A DNA stretch of 64,000 nt from Thermococcus sp. Bubb.Bath (GTDB lineage Archaea > Methanobacteriota_B > Thermococci > Thermococcales > Thermococcaceae): the NCBI RefSeq assembly GCF_012027595.1, contig NZ_SNUR01000001.1, positions 62,001 through 126,000 on the forward strand, in the 5' to 3' direction. A program made the translations under genes and the position numbers. Below the pieces are notes generated by a model that was not told the DNA's origin, searched no databases, and saw nothing but the letters and a program-made list of their open reading frames with translations. Within the stretch, counting starts at the first letter, position 1; each line of letters starts with the position of its first letter. Shown piece after piece: positions 52,965 to 60,511 of the stretch.

Positions 52965-52980
52965 GTTAGGAAAACCTAAC
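52965..52980. promoter_or_regulatory. Perfect inverted repeat in the acetyltransferase-peroxiredoxin divergent region
   Basis: GTTAGG-AAAA-CCTAAC is a perfect 6-bp inverted repeat. It lies just after the TATA-like CTTAAATG (52958-52965) and before the ribosome binding site GGTGAT of the peroxiredoxin gene, covering the promoter core. It could be an operator for a redox-responsive regulator. No matching full site was found elsewhere in the window by eye. Confidence 0.5.
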
Positions 52981-52996
52981 TACTCTGGTGATGATT

Positions 52997-53461
52997 GTGA
53001 ACTACTTGGAAATAAAAGTGCTCGACGAGAACGGTAAGGAGAGACCCCTAAGGGACTTCGTTCTCGGGAAGTGGACCGTCCTGTACTTCTACCCCAAGGA
53101 CAATACCCCTGGCTGTACGACTGAGGCCAAGGAGTTCACGGAACTGATTGACGAGTTTGAGAAGCTTGGAGTCCAGGTCATTGGGGTCTCCCGCGACTCT
53201 CCCAGGAGCCACGGGCGTTTCAAGGAGAAGCACGGCCTCAAGATCAAACTCCTCAGCGACCCGAACACTGAGCTCCACAAAGCCCTCGGGGCATGGGGCA
53301 AGAAGAAGAGCTACGGCAGGGAGTACGAGGGCGTAATAAGGAGCACTTTCATTCTGAACCCTGATGGAAAAATTGTCTGGAAGAAGATAAACGTGAGGGC
53401 GAAGGGACATGCCGCCAAAGTTCTCGCAGAATTCAAAAAGCTAATAGGGGAAGATGAGTAG
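52997..53461 (+). CDS. Peroxiredoxin of the Bcp/PrxQ group, 1-Cys form
   Basis: A 154-residue thioredoxin-fold peroxidase that reduces H2O2 and organic peroxides. Peroxidatic C40 is in PKDNTPGCTTEAKEF. The second cysteine usual five residues later in PrxQ is a lysine, and no other cysteine exists, so it must use an external thiol. GTG 52997 follows GGTGATGATT. The next ferritin-like gene starts 17 nt downstream and is probably co-transcribed. Confidence 0.92.
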   Translation: MNYLEIKVLDENGKERPLRDFVLGKWTVLYFYPKDNTPGCTTEAKEFTELIDEFEKLGVQVIGVSRDSPRSHGRFKEKHGLKIKLLSDPNTELHKALGAWGKKKSYGREYEGVIRSTFILNPDGKIVWKKINVRAKGHAAKVLAEFKKLIGEDE

Positions 53462-53478
53462 GTTGATGGGGTGATACT

Positions 53479-53955
53479 ATGAATGAACTTGAGGCCCTTG
53501 CCTTGGCGCTTGAGGTTGAGAAGAACGAGCTTAAATTCTACCTGAAGCTTGCAAGGAAGGCTAGAGATGAAAAGGCCAGAAAGATGTTCCTCTTCCTGGC
53601 GAAGGAAGAAGCGGAGCACTGGGATCTCTTTGAAGAGAAGTTTGTCGAGGAGCTCATAGAGAAGTGCGAGCTCCCTGCAGTTGACAAGGAGCTTGTCGGG
53701 AAGCTGGTAGTTGAGGAGCCCGAAACCCTCAGTGAGGTCGACGCCGTGAAGGTTGGAATGGAGCAGGAGAAACTTACCTGGGAGTTCTACGAGAAGGCAG
53801 CTAAAGAGGCCGAGCACGAGAACGTTAAACGACTGTTTGAGGAGCTGGCGAGGATCGAGAAGACCCACTACGAGCTTCTGAAGGCCCAGTACGACGCGGT
53901 CATGAAGACTGGTATATGGATGGACTACCAGGACTTCAGCCTGGAGGTGGACTGA
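53479..53955 (+). CDS. Ferritin-like di-iron protein
   Basis: A 158-residue four-helix protein with two Glu...EXXH half-sites: ALEVEKNELKFYLKLA with KEEAEHWDLF, and GMEQEKLTWEFYEKAA with IEKTHYELL. This is a rubrerythrin-type di-iron centre without a rubredoxin domain. The end, YDAVMKTGIWMDYQDFSLEVD, resembles that of the paralogue at 57297. Being in a unit with peroxiredoxin, it probably acts in peroxide or iron handling. GGGGTGATACT precedes the ATG. Confidence 0.85.
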   Translation: MNELEALALALEVEKNELKFYLKLARKARDEKARKMFLFLAKEEAEHWDLFEEKFVEELIEKCELPAVDKELVGKLVVEEPETLSEVDAVKVGMEQEKLTWEFYEKAAKEAEHENVKRLFEELARIEKTHYELLKAQYDAVMKTGIWMDYQDFSLEVD

Positions 53956-53966
53956 TTTTTAAATTT

Positions 53967-54337
53967 TCATTCAACGAGGACGTTTACAAGCTTGACCTTC
54001 TTCCCAAGCTTTTTCCTTATGCTCTCTATGATTTCGGGTCCTCAACGTCAACAACGCTCTTCCCCCTGATGAGGTTCACGTGGGGCTTCGTGTTGATCTC
54101 GACCCTTGTCGCCTCCTCGATCAAGAACAGCTCCACGAGGCCGAGCTCCTTAAGCGTGAGCAGGTTGGAGTAGAGCGTTGAGAAGCTCACCGTTGAAAAG
54201 TCCCTCCTGATCCTCTCAAGGAGCCGGTTCATCGAGGGGTGCTCTCCCCCGATCTCCTCCAGAACCTCCACCAGCTTAAGCCTCTGGGGCGTTAGCTTGT
54301 AGCCCTTCTCCCTGAGCGCTTCGAAAGGGTTATTAAT
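53967..54337 (-). pseudogene. Fur/PerR-family regulator, frameshifted and without a normal start codon
   Basis: The minus strand encodes NNPFEALREKGYKLTPQRLKLVEVLEEIGGEHPSMNRLLERI, FSTLYSNLLTLKELGLVELFL and RVEINTKPHVNLIRGKSVVDVEDP, a Fur winged helix with the start of the dimer domain. At the CCC run near 54045 the open frame goes to a premature stop (54026). The next frame continues EIIESIRKKLGKKVKLVNVLVE and stops at 53967; one missing C explains this. Upstream no ATG, GTG or TTG is in frame near the expected N-terminus; the codon there is ATT (54337). Two lesions suggest the gene is dead, though base-calling error or ATT initiation remain possible. Confidence 0.7.
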
Positions 54338-54367
54338 CCCGAACTTGAATGTTAAGGGGGTGATACC

Positions 54368-54670
54368 ATGCTGGCGAAATATCCGTTTGAACTCCCGAAG
54401 GACAGGCCCCTTACAAAGACGGAGATAGCGCAGGCCCTTCGCTGGGCCATCGAGGCTGAACTCGACGCCATAAACATCTACGAGCAGCTTGCCGCTGGGA
54501 TAGAGGATGAGAGGATAAAGGGCATCTTCCTCGATGTTGCCAACGAGGAGAAAGAGCACTTCGGAGAGTTTCTCGCGGCACTCTTCGAGGTTGACGAGGA
54601 ACTGGCCAAGTACATGAAGGAGGGCTTTGACGAGGTTGAAGAGGGGACCGGAATAAAGGTCAAGTTCTAA
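54368..54670 (+). CDS. Encapsulated-ferritin-like (EncFtn-type) protein
   Basis: A 100-residue protein. KTEIAQALRWAIEAELDAINIYEQLAAGIEDERIKGIFLDVANEEKEHFGEFLAALFEVDEE matches the EncFtn family, two-helix ferritin half-domains that dimerise to form ferroxidase sites and load encapsulins. Site residues are in EAELDAIN and EEKEHFGEF. The C-terminal part (KEGFDEVEEGTGIKVKF) may act as a cargo-loading peptide. No encapsulin gene is in the window. In Pyrococcus a similar domain is fused to encapsulin (published). ATG 54368 follows GGTGATACC, overlapping the promoter of the divergent Fur remnant. Confidence 0.8.
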   Translation: MLAKYPFELPKDRPLTKTEIAQALRWAIEAELDAINIYEQLAAGIEDERIKGIFLDVANEEKEHFGEFLAALFEVDEELAKYMKEGFDEVEEGTGIKVKF

Positions 54671-54791
54671 TCTTTCTCGTTTCTTAACGTTTTTCGTTTT
54701 GATTTCATATTTTCCTCCAACTTTAACGTACCCAGTAGGACTATGAAAAACATTATTAAGGTTTGATGTCCATATTACCCAGGTGATGTCT

Positions 54792-55235
54792 ATGTCTGAA
54801 CCACTTGTTAAACACGCCTACGAGACTGAAAAGAAGGCCGCCTCCAGCTACACCGACGGGCTAAAACTCATACGGGGACAGGGCCTTAGGTACACCAAGG
54901 TTGAGGAGATAGTCGGCAGGATAGCCGTTGACACTGTAATCCACAAACATCTTATGGAGGCCATCCTCAACGCCCAGAAGGAGCTTGAAAAGCTCGCCGG
55001 TGAGGGTCCACTGGAAGAAGTAAAAGATATAGAGCTCTCCCCTGAGCAGAAAGCTCTTGTGAAGCGCTTCGCCGAGATGCACCTTGATATAGAGAAGGAC
55101 ATGATAGAGACCTACCAGAAGATGGCCGAGAAGATGACCCACCCGCTCTTCAAGGGCCTCGCCGAGGCGATAGTTAAGAACGAACAGGAGCACCACAGGC
55201 TCCTGGCGGAGCTTATTGCCAAGTATAAAGAGTGA
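54792..55235 (+). CDS. Ferritin-like helical protein
   Basis: A 147-residue all-helical protein (EPLVKHAYETEKKAASSYTDGLKLIRGQG, AVDTVIHKHLMEAILNAQKEL, LDIEKDMIETYQKMAEK, IVKNEQEHHRLLAELIAKYKE). E...H patterns in all four helices suggest a di-metal site as in ferritin-like proteins, but the family is not one I can name. ATG 54792 follows GGTGATGTCT. A TATA-like CATTATTAAGG is near 54752. Confidence 0.7.
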   Translation: MSEPLVKHAYETEKKAASSYTDGLKLIRGQGLRYTKVEEIVGRIAVDTVIHKHLMEAILNAQKELEKLAGEGPLEEVKDIELSPEQKALVKRFAEMHLDIEKDMIETYQKMAEKMTHPLFKGLAEAIVKNEQEHHRLLAELIAKYKE

Positions 55236-55444
55236 GACGTCCCTTTCTCTTCTTTGCTTTCAACATTTCTTGGACATGTCTAGATTGTCCAGTGCCCAGT
55301 TCGTGTCATCCTCGCAAGTGGCGCTCAGGCCGCTCTCTTCCCCGTTCGAAGAACTAACTAACAATGCTTTAAGTTGAGAAAAGATACTCTCCCTGACAAC
55401 ATACATTAATAAATGCTAAACCTAAAATGTACAAGGTGAATGTC

Positions 55445-56272
55445 ATGGCTGATGCAAACAGTACTGCCTTTGGTAGTCCGCTCCCCTACGTGGGAATTAC
55501 GCCTATCCAAGTAATAACTGCGGTAGTGGTACTGATAGTGGGCTACATAGTGACAAAGTTAGTCGTCGCTTCCTTCAAGAGGGGGCTGAAGAGGACGAAG
55601 CTCCCCGCTCTCGTCGTTGAGTTTCTCGGAAGGTTCTTGAGCGCACTCCTCTACGTGGCGGTGATACTGCTGACAGTGAGGGCCCTTGGAATCGGCGTTG
55701 GTTCAGTGGTCCTCGGCCTGTCAGCGGTTATAGGCATGATCCTGGGCTTCGGCATGCAGGACACCCTCACCAACCTGGCAGCAGGCGTGTGGATTGCAGC
55801 CCTCAGGCCGATTGACATGGGTGAGGTCGTTGAGGTCGCCGGAAAGGTCGGCAAGGTCAACGCCGTTGGCATAATGAGCACTGAACTCATGACTCCGGAC
55901 AACGTGCTCATAACGATCCCCAACAAGCTCGTCTGGGGGAGTGTCATAACCAACTACACCAGGATGCCGACGAGGAGGGTAAGCGTTGATGTTGGTGTTG
56001 CATACGGAACGGACCTCGATAGGGCGGTAAAGATAGCTATGGAGCTTATGGAGAACCACCCGAAGGTGCTCAAAGACCCGGCTCCAGGCGTGGCAATAAC
56101 CGGCCTCGGGGATTCGTCAATAAACCTTCAGTTAAGGGCTTGGACGAAGACGGAGGACTTCTGGGACGTTAAGGGCTACCTCACGAAGGCAGTCTACGAA
56201 GCATACATGAAAGAGGGGATAGAAATCCCCTTCCCACAGATGGACGTTCACGTGAGGGAGATGCCGAAGTGA
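55445..56272 (+). CDS. mscS: Small-conductance mechanosensitive channel (MscS family)
   Basis: A 275-residue channel subunit: three membrane helices, the pore-lining third one being VVLGLSAVIGMILGFGMQDTLTNLAAGVWIAALRPIDMGE, followed by the beta domain (VEVAGKVGKVNAVGIMSTELMTPDNVLITIPNKLVWGSVITNYT) and the alpha/beta cytoplasmic domain. It opens under membrane tension to release solutes on osmotic downshift. ATG 55445 follows GGTGAATGTC. A TATA-like CATTAATAAATG lies near 55404-55415. Confidence 0.94.
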   Translation: MADANSTAFGSPLPYVGITPIQVITAVVVLIVGYIVTKLVVASFKRGLKRTKLPALVVEFLGRFLSALLYVAVILLTVRALGIGVGSVVLGLSAVIGMILGFGMQDTLTNLAAGVWIAALRPIDMGEVVEVAGKVGKVNAVGIMSTELMTPDNVLITIPNKLVWGSVITNYTRMPTRRVSVDVGVAYGTDLDRAVKIAMELMENHPKVLKDPAPGVAITGLGDSSINLQLRAWTKTEDFWDVKGYLTKAVYEAYMKEGIEIPFPQMDVHVREMPK

Positions 56273-56276
56273 AGGC

Positions 56277-56316
56277 TTTCCTTGTTTTTATTTTCTCTTT
56301 TCCTTCTTTTCCTTAG
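56277..56316 (+). terminator. T-rich termination tract after mscS
   Basis: Directly after the mscS stop come CTTTCCTTGTTTTTATTTTC and further T-rich sequence to 56316, without a hairpin, as expected for archaeal termination. The remaining sequence up to 56398 holds nothing I recognise. Confidence 0.5.
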
Positions 56317-56398
56317 GTATCGAGGGGATATGCCTCCGACCGCTGAAATTCTGAAGAAAAATAAACGGTTGTCACGCGAGAGCTTAAACATCCAAGAG

Positions 56399-57208
56399 CT
56401 AACCGAGCATGGAATCGAGAAACAGCATCACGTAGAAGCCGAGGAAAAAGCCGAGGGTAACGAGCGTCTCGTTCTCCTCCCTTTTGTATATCTCGGGTAC
56501 CATCTCCTTCACAGTGACGTAGAGCATCGCTCCACCGGCCATTCCAAGCCCATAGGGAAGCAGGGAGTGGAAGACCGTGAAGAGGAACGCCCCGAGGATG
56601 ACCATCACCATCTCGGCAACGCCGCTCAGCGCTCCCATTACGATGGGCATAAGGCGCTTCTTCTGGAGTGTGGCAAGGGGGAGCGAGACGACCGTCCCCT
56701 CCGGAAAATCCTGGATTCCTATTGCTATCGCCGTTATGAGACCTGTCTCAAGGTTGTAGACGAGCGAAGTCCCCACTGCCATTCCCTCTGGTAGGTTGTG
56801 GATGATGACGGCTAGAACGATGAGCCACACAACGTGAAGCCTCTCCTTGAACTCCTTCGGCCCTTCGTAGCCCTTGACGAGGTGCTCGTGGGGGATGAAG
56901 CGGTCTATGATGTAGATGAGCAGAACGCCGAGGAGAATCCCAACGCCCGCGGGCATGAAGCTCCCAGTCGATTCTATCGCCGGGAGGATGAGACTTGTGA
57001 AGCTCGCCACTATCATGACACCGGCGGCAAAAGAAAGGCTGACGTCGACTCCCCAGTCAGGCATTCTGTGGGCGAAAATCGCGAGCAGGGCACCGAGAGT
57101 CGTCATCACCGCCACGAAGATTCCGGCATAGACCGCCACCATCAGGAGACTGCCACCTGAGATGGATAGAAGCCATGATGAAAGGTTGGCTATTAATCCC
57201 TCGAGCAT
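56399..57208 (-). CDS. ZIP-family metal transporter (GufA/ZupT type)
   Basis: A 269-residue transporter with eight membrane helices. Helix 4 has HNLPEGMAVG and helix 5 has IGIQDFPEGTVVSLPL, the intramembrane metal-binding motifs; a short His-containing loop (PHEHLVKG) lies between helices 3 and 4. It imports divalent cations such as Zn2+, Fe2+ or Mn2+; the substrate cannot be fixed. It sits among iron and oxygen-defence genes. ATG 57208 is taken because it gives a standard N-terminus; no strong Shine-Dalgarno is seen. Confidence 0.9.
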   Translation of the reverse strand: MLEGLIANLSSWLLSISGGSLLMVAVYAGIFVAVMTTLGALLAIFAHRMPDWGVDVSLSFAAGVMIVASFTSLILPAIESTGSFMPAGVGILLGVLLIYIIDRFIPHEHLVKGYEGPKEFKERLHVVWLIVLAVIIHNLPEGMAVGTSLVYNLETGLITAIAIGIQDFPEGTVVSLPLATLQKKRLMPIVMGALSGVAEMVMVILGAFLFTVFHSLLPYGLGMAGGAMLYVTVKEMVPEIYKREENETLVTLGFFLGFYVMLFLDSMLG

Positions 57209-57296
57209 TTTAGGTTCACGTAAAAATATTAGGATAGCAAAATTCTATAAAGCTTTCGCTCTGGGGCTCATTCCTCGCAAAATTAAGTGAAAGGGC

Positions 57297-57821
57297 TCAC
57301 GGCCCAACATGCATCATCTGGCCGTACATCTCCCAGTCAAGGAGGAGCTCGTACTCGGCCTTCAGGTTGTAGTAGTGGCCCCACTCCATGTCGCTCAAAT
57401 AACGCATGAGCCTCTTCTTCTCCTCGGTGTTCACCATCTCCTCAAGCTTCGCATAGAAGTTGGCCGCTATCTCCTCGGCCTTCATGGCCCAGCGGATTAG
57501 GTCGATGATGTCCTGCACGCCGTTGAGCTCCCTCGCAACGGGCTGGAGCTCCGGCCCTATGTGCTCCTTGGGGAAGATGACCTCCTTTCCCGGGAACATG
57601 TTGGCGTAGATTTTCCTCAAAAGCTCCTCGTGCTTCTTCTCTTCTCCAGCGAGCCACTCTATTTTCTCCCTAAGCTCCTGGATATCTATCCTCTCGGCAA
57701 GGCTCTCGTAGAACTTCCTCGCACCTATCTCAGCCTTGACGGCCATTCCGAGAAGCTCCTCAAGGGAGAAGTCCTTCATCTTTTCGAGGGGAAGCCCCTC
57801 ATCAAGCTCCTGCGGAACCAT
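57297..57821 (-). CDS. Rubrerythrin-like ferritin-fold protein
   Basis: A 174-residue four-helix di-iron protein: MAVKAEIGARKFYESLAER, WLAGEEKKHEELLRKIY, AMKAEEIAANFYAKLEEM and LSDMEWGHYYNLKAEYELL supply Glu/EXXH ligands. There is no rubredoxin domain. It is paralogous to the protein at 53479. ATG 57821 follows GGGGTGGTGAAG and lies 20 nt inside the upstream DUF59 gene, so the two are coupled, suggesting a link between this protein and Fe-S cluster assembly. Confidence 0.85.
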   Translation of the reverse strand: MVPQELDEGLPLEKMKDFSLEELLGMAVKAEIGARKFYESLAERIDIQELREKIEWLAGEEKKHEELLRKIYANMFPGKEVIFPKEHIGPELQPVARELNGVQDIIDLIRWAMKAEEIAANFYAKLEEMVNTEEKKRLMRYLSDMEWGHYYNLKAEYELLLDWEMYGQMMHVGP

Positions 57822-58182
57822 CTTCACCACCCCACTCTTCGAGCAAAAGTCCAATCTCATTATAGAGTTCAACCCTCTTAAACCCTTCCTTTTTGAGAAC
57901 CTCTATCGTGTCCCGCAGGATTCTCCGCTGGACGTTCACAGCCAAAGCCTGACAGAAGTGGCACTCCGGCGTTGAGCGTGCAAGGAGAAAGAATGCCTGA
58001 ACTAGAGAACCCTTAACTGTCACACCGTAGAGGAGGCCCTCGTCGACAATGTTGAGTTCTGTCTCAGGGTCTACGACGGATCTGAGAAGGCTAACCACCC
58101 GCTTGACCTCTGGCGGGAGGTCTTCTCTGGGGCCGCGCTTGGGCTTTTTCTCGGGCCTTTTGAAGATTCCGAGGAGTCCCAA
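57802..58182 (-). CDS. MIP18/DUF59-family protein with CXXC (Fe-S assembly type)
   Basis: A 126-residue protein: a basic head (GIFKRPEKKPKRGPREDLPP), then LLRSVVDPETELNIVDEGLLYGVTV, the DPE...I...GL motif of the DUF59/MIP18 family, and RSTPECHFCQALAVNVQRRI with a CXXC. Relatives act in Fe-S cluster assembly or delivery (SufT, MIP18). The start is TTG 58182, one base after the previous stop, with GGGGGCGG upstream. It overlaps the rubrerythrin-like gene downstream. Confidence 0.75.
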   Translation of the reverse strand: MGLLGIFKRPEKKPKRGPREDLPPEVKRVVSLLRSVVDPETELNIVDEGLLYGVTVKGSLVQAFFLLARSTPECHFCQALAVNVQRRILRDTIEVLKKEGFKRVELYNEIGLLLEEWGGEDGSAGA

Positions 58183-58183
58183 C

Positions 58184-58537
58184 TCAGCCGCCCCCAATGT
58201 CTTCGGCTCTGTACCCTCTCCTGTTCTCGAAGACCCCAACGGGGTTGTTCTTGAGGTCGTAGACGTAGACGTTCTCAAACTTCACGAGGGCAAAGCGCTC
58301 TATTATGTCGCCGATGATTTTCGAGTACGCTATGGCGCTCTCGCCGGTTATGTTGTACTCGGCGTGGCTCTCAAAGTTGAGCCACACCTTAAGCGTGTCT
58401 CCGCTTACCTCAAGGCCTGCCACAACACCGGAGTCCAGTATGTCCCCGCTGGTTATCGGGTCGGTTATCTTTGCCAATTCTTCAAGAACGGGCTTGTAAT
58501 GTTCGGGCCACTCTCGGTCGGGCATGTAAACCTTCAT
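58184..58537 (-). CDS. Second DUF59-like protein
   Basis: A 117-residue protein with LEELAKITDPITSGDILDSGVVAGLEVSGDTLKVWLNFESHAEYN, which follows the DUF59 pattern of a DP motif and a conserved strand, but has no CXXC. The second half (IIERFALVKFENVYVYDLKNNPVGVFENR) is less typical. It lies immediately upstream of the CXXC-bearing DUF59 gene (1 nt gap), so the two may form a heteromer. GGGTGAAGGAGA precedes the ATG. Confidence 0.65.
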   Translation of the reverse strand: MKVYMPDREWPEHYKPVLEELAKITDPITSGDILDSGVVAGLEVSGDTLKVWLNFESHAEYNITGESAIAYSKIIGDIIERFALVKFENVYVYDLKNNPVGVFENRRGYRAEDIGGG

Positions 58538-58570
58538 TCTCCTTCACCCGTTGGAACTTCTTTTGAACAG

Positions 58571-59179
58571 TTATAAGCCTTCCTGGGCAGTTTTGGGGAG
58601 TCTTTGTCTTGCCACGAAATGCAGTTTTACAAGGGTATAGAGCCAGAGGAGCTGGGAAAGCAGGTACAAAAGGGGAAGATACGCAGTGCCGTGCTTCCAG
58701 GCGTTCAGAAGGACGAAAATTGCAAAGAGCCATGCCGCTGCCCGTGAAATCCGTGATATCTCCGAGGGGGAGTGAACGTAGAACGCCACCGCGTTCATCA
58801 GGAGGATTATTGATACAGCGGAAAACACCTGGGCTATGGCTAGATAGTCCCCTTTGGTGAAGATGAGTGAGAGCACTACCGCTACTATCTGCAACAGCAT
58901 TTCTAGGCTCGCCCTGACGAGCCCGCTCTCCGAAAGGGCGTATCCTATAAGGACTGGGCCTACTATGAGCGCCCAGACGATCATGTGGCCTTCCTCATTG
59001 ATAATTGGGGGTATAAATCCAACGGCAGTTAACAAGCCTCCGAGGAGAATGAGCCACGAAAGCTTCCTCTTTCCGACCCTGAACTTCTCAACAAGTCTTG
59101 AGAGGTTCCAAGTTAGAATTATGCCGGCGAGAACCATTACTCCACCTACACCCATTATTCCAGAATAAAGATCTATCAA
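58571..59179 (-). CDS. Polytopic membrane protein A of the KaiC-associated cluster
   Basis: A 202-residue protein with about seven hydrophobic segments (from GIMGVGGVMVLAGIILTW to YLPLLYLLSQLLWLYTLVKLHF). No family recognised. The TTG start at 59179 has GGTGATGAT just upstream. A 145-nt gap with a TATA-like GGTTTATTACCC on the minus strand separates it from the next gene in the cluster, so it may have its own promoter. Same size and layout as the membrane proteins at 59325 and 59879. Confidence 0.65.
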   Translation of the reverse strand: MIDLYSGIMGVGGVMVLAGIILTWNLSRLVEKFRVGKRKLSWLILLGGLLTAVGFIPPIINEEGHMIVWALIVGPVLIGYALSESGLVRASLEMLLQIVAVVLSLIFTKGDYLAIAQVFSAVSIILLMNAVAFYVHSPSEISRISRAAAWLFAIFVLLNAWKHGTAYLPLLYLLSQLLWLYTLVKLHFVARQRLPKTAQEGL

Positions 59180-59324
59180 ATCATCACCAGCTTGGTTTTG
59201 TTCATGGATAACCTAGTGCCATGGAGGGTAATAAACCTTCGCATTTGTTCTGAGAGAGCCGCCCCATCATGTTCAAAGAGACTAGCTTTGGTTAATGGGG
59301 GGAAGTCTGGCAACATAATGGCCA

Positions 59325-59879
59325 TCACCTAACGCTCATCACGTTTTCCACTATCACCAGTATCAGGAGGAGTGCCCCCGTGTACAGAAAAGTGGATAGC
59401 CCCACGAAACCCAGAATGAGTGAGAGTGCCGAGAGGAGGGCCATCGTCCCTGAAGTGAGGAGAGGGGATTTGATCTCCGTTCCGAAGATCATCTCCAGTG
59501 AACTGAACCTAATCGCCGCTGTCCCAAGGATTATTAAAAGGCCAGCTTCAAAGTGGAGGAAACTTCCGGTAACCGCAACCGTTAGTAGGACGAGAGAGGT
59601 AATCAACCCAAAGAGCCAGTACATTGCTTTCTTTCCCGTATTTGTTGAGACAAAGCGCTCTATCTGGATCCCCGCCATCAGAATGATAGTAAACTCCAGA
59701 AATGTTACCCAGAGCGAGGTAACCCCCCTCGCCTCCAGAAGTGAAGTGATGAGAAGAAGGACGCCTACACCCAGCGCCCATGGGGAGCGGTACAGGATTG
59801 GGTTCCTCTTTGAGATGAATCCCACAATGGCGAAAACCGCGAGTATGAAATCCGGTATCCCAGTGATCACGCACTCCAT
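59325..59879 (-). CDS. Polytopic membrane protein B of the KaiC-associated cluster
   Basis: A 184-residue protein with about six membrane segments (GIPDFILAVFAIVGFIS ... TFLYTGALLLILVIVENVM). It resembles proteins at 58571 and 59879 in size and pattern, with a basic loop after helix 1 (SKRNPILYRSPW). ATG 59879 follows GGTGGTTGTA and shares one base with the stop of the upstream gene (TAATG), indicating coupled translation. Function unknown. Confidence 0.65.
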   Translation of the reverse strand: MECVITGIPDFILAVFAIVGFISKRNPILYRSPWALGVGVLLLITSLLEARGVTSLWVTFLEFTIILMAGIQIERFVSTNTGKKAMYWLFGLITSLVLLTVAVTGSFLHFEAGLLIILGTAAIRFSSLEMIFGTEIKSPLLTSGTMALLSALSLILGFVGLSTFLYTGALLLILVIVENVMSVR

Positions 59880-60511
59880 TACAACCACCTTGAGGCCCTC
59901 TCATAGACAACCATGGCCGAGTACAGGAGGAGCACCGAGGAAGTGAACATGACCATGAGTGCAGTATAAAAGAGGCAAATACCGTTCTGGGTTAGCTGGT
60001 ATGGCCTCAACCACGCAAACAAGACCACGAGCCACGATGCTATTCGGAGGTTTCTTTTTTCAAAGTGCGTGAGCATCCTAATCGAGAGAAACCACCATAT
60101 TGCCATCAGCATTGTTGACTCCAAAAATGCAATGAACACCAGTGACTCCAATTCCGAGGTGTCCCCTGAGTACAGGGGAAAAACGAGGGCTGCCAGGAAC
60201 ACCGCCGCGATCTGGAGGAGAAGCTCTTTTCCAAACCGGAATGCTCTGAACGTTACCAAGGAGAGCACGTAGAGGAGGCCCCCCACCAGAGTACTGGCCT
60301 GAAAAACGTAGGCCAGGACCGAGGGAGCGGGAATGGCTCTCCAGAGAACCAGTGAGGCTCCGGCAACGAAAATTCCCGTGACATGAAGTTTGAACACCCG
60401 TTTACATCTTTCCACGCAGTTTCCCAGCTTCCCTAGCGCCAGGGAGAGATAACCGAACGCCGCCAGTGTCGTTAATATTATCAGTAGAGAAACTAAAGCT
60501 CTCTCATCCAA
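59879..60511 (-). CDS. Polytopic membrane protein C of the KaiC-associated cluster
   Basis: A 210-residue protein with about seven membrane segments (ALVSLLIILTTLAAFGYLSLALG ... TALMVMFTSSVLLLYSAMVV). A short Cys-containing basic loop (GNCVERCKRVFK) follows helix 1. TTG 60511 (with GGTGAGG upstream) overlaps the previous gene by 8 nt; this start is chosen over a longer frame with an improbable polar head. Function unknown; a membrane sensor or anchor for the neighbouring RecA-fold proteins is possible. Confidence 0.6.
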   Translation of the reverse strand: MDERALVSLLIILTTLAAFGYLSLALGKLGNCVERCKRVFKLHVTGIFVAGASLVLWRAIPAPSVLAYVFQASTLVGGLLYVLSLVTFRAFRFGKELLLQIAAVFLAALVFPLYSGDTSELESLVFIAFLESTMLMAIWWFLSIRMLTHFEKRNLRIASWLVVLFAWLRPYQLTQNGICLFYTALMVMFTSSVLLLYSAMVVYERASRWL

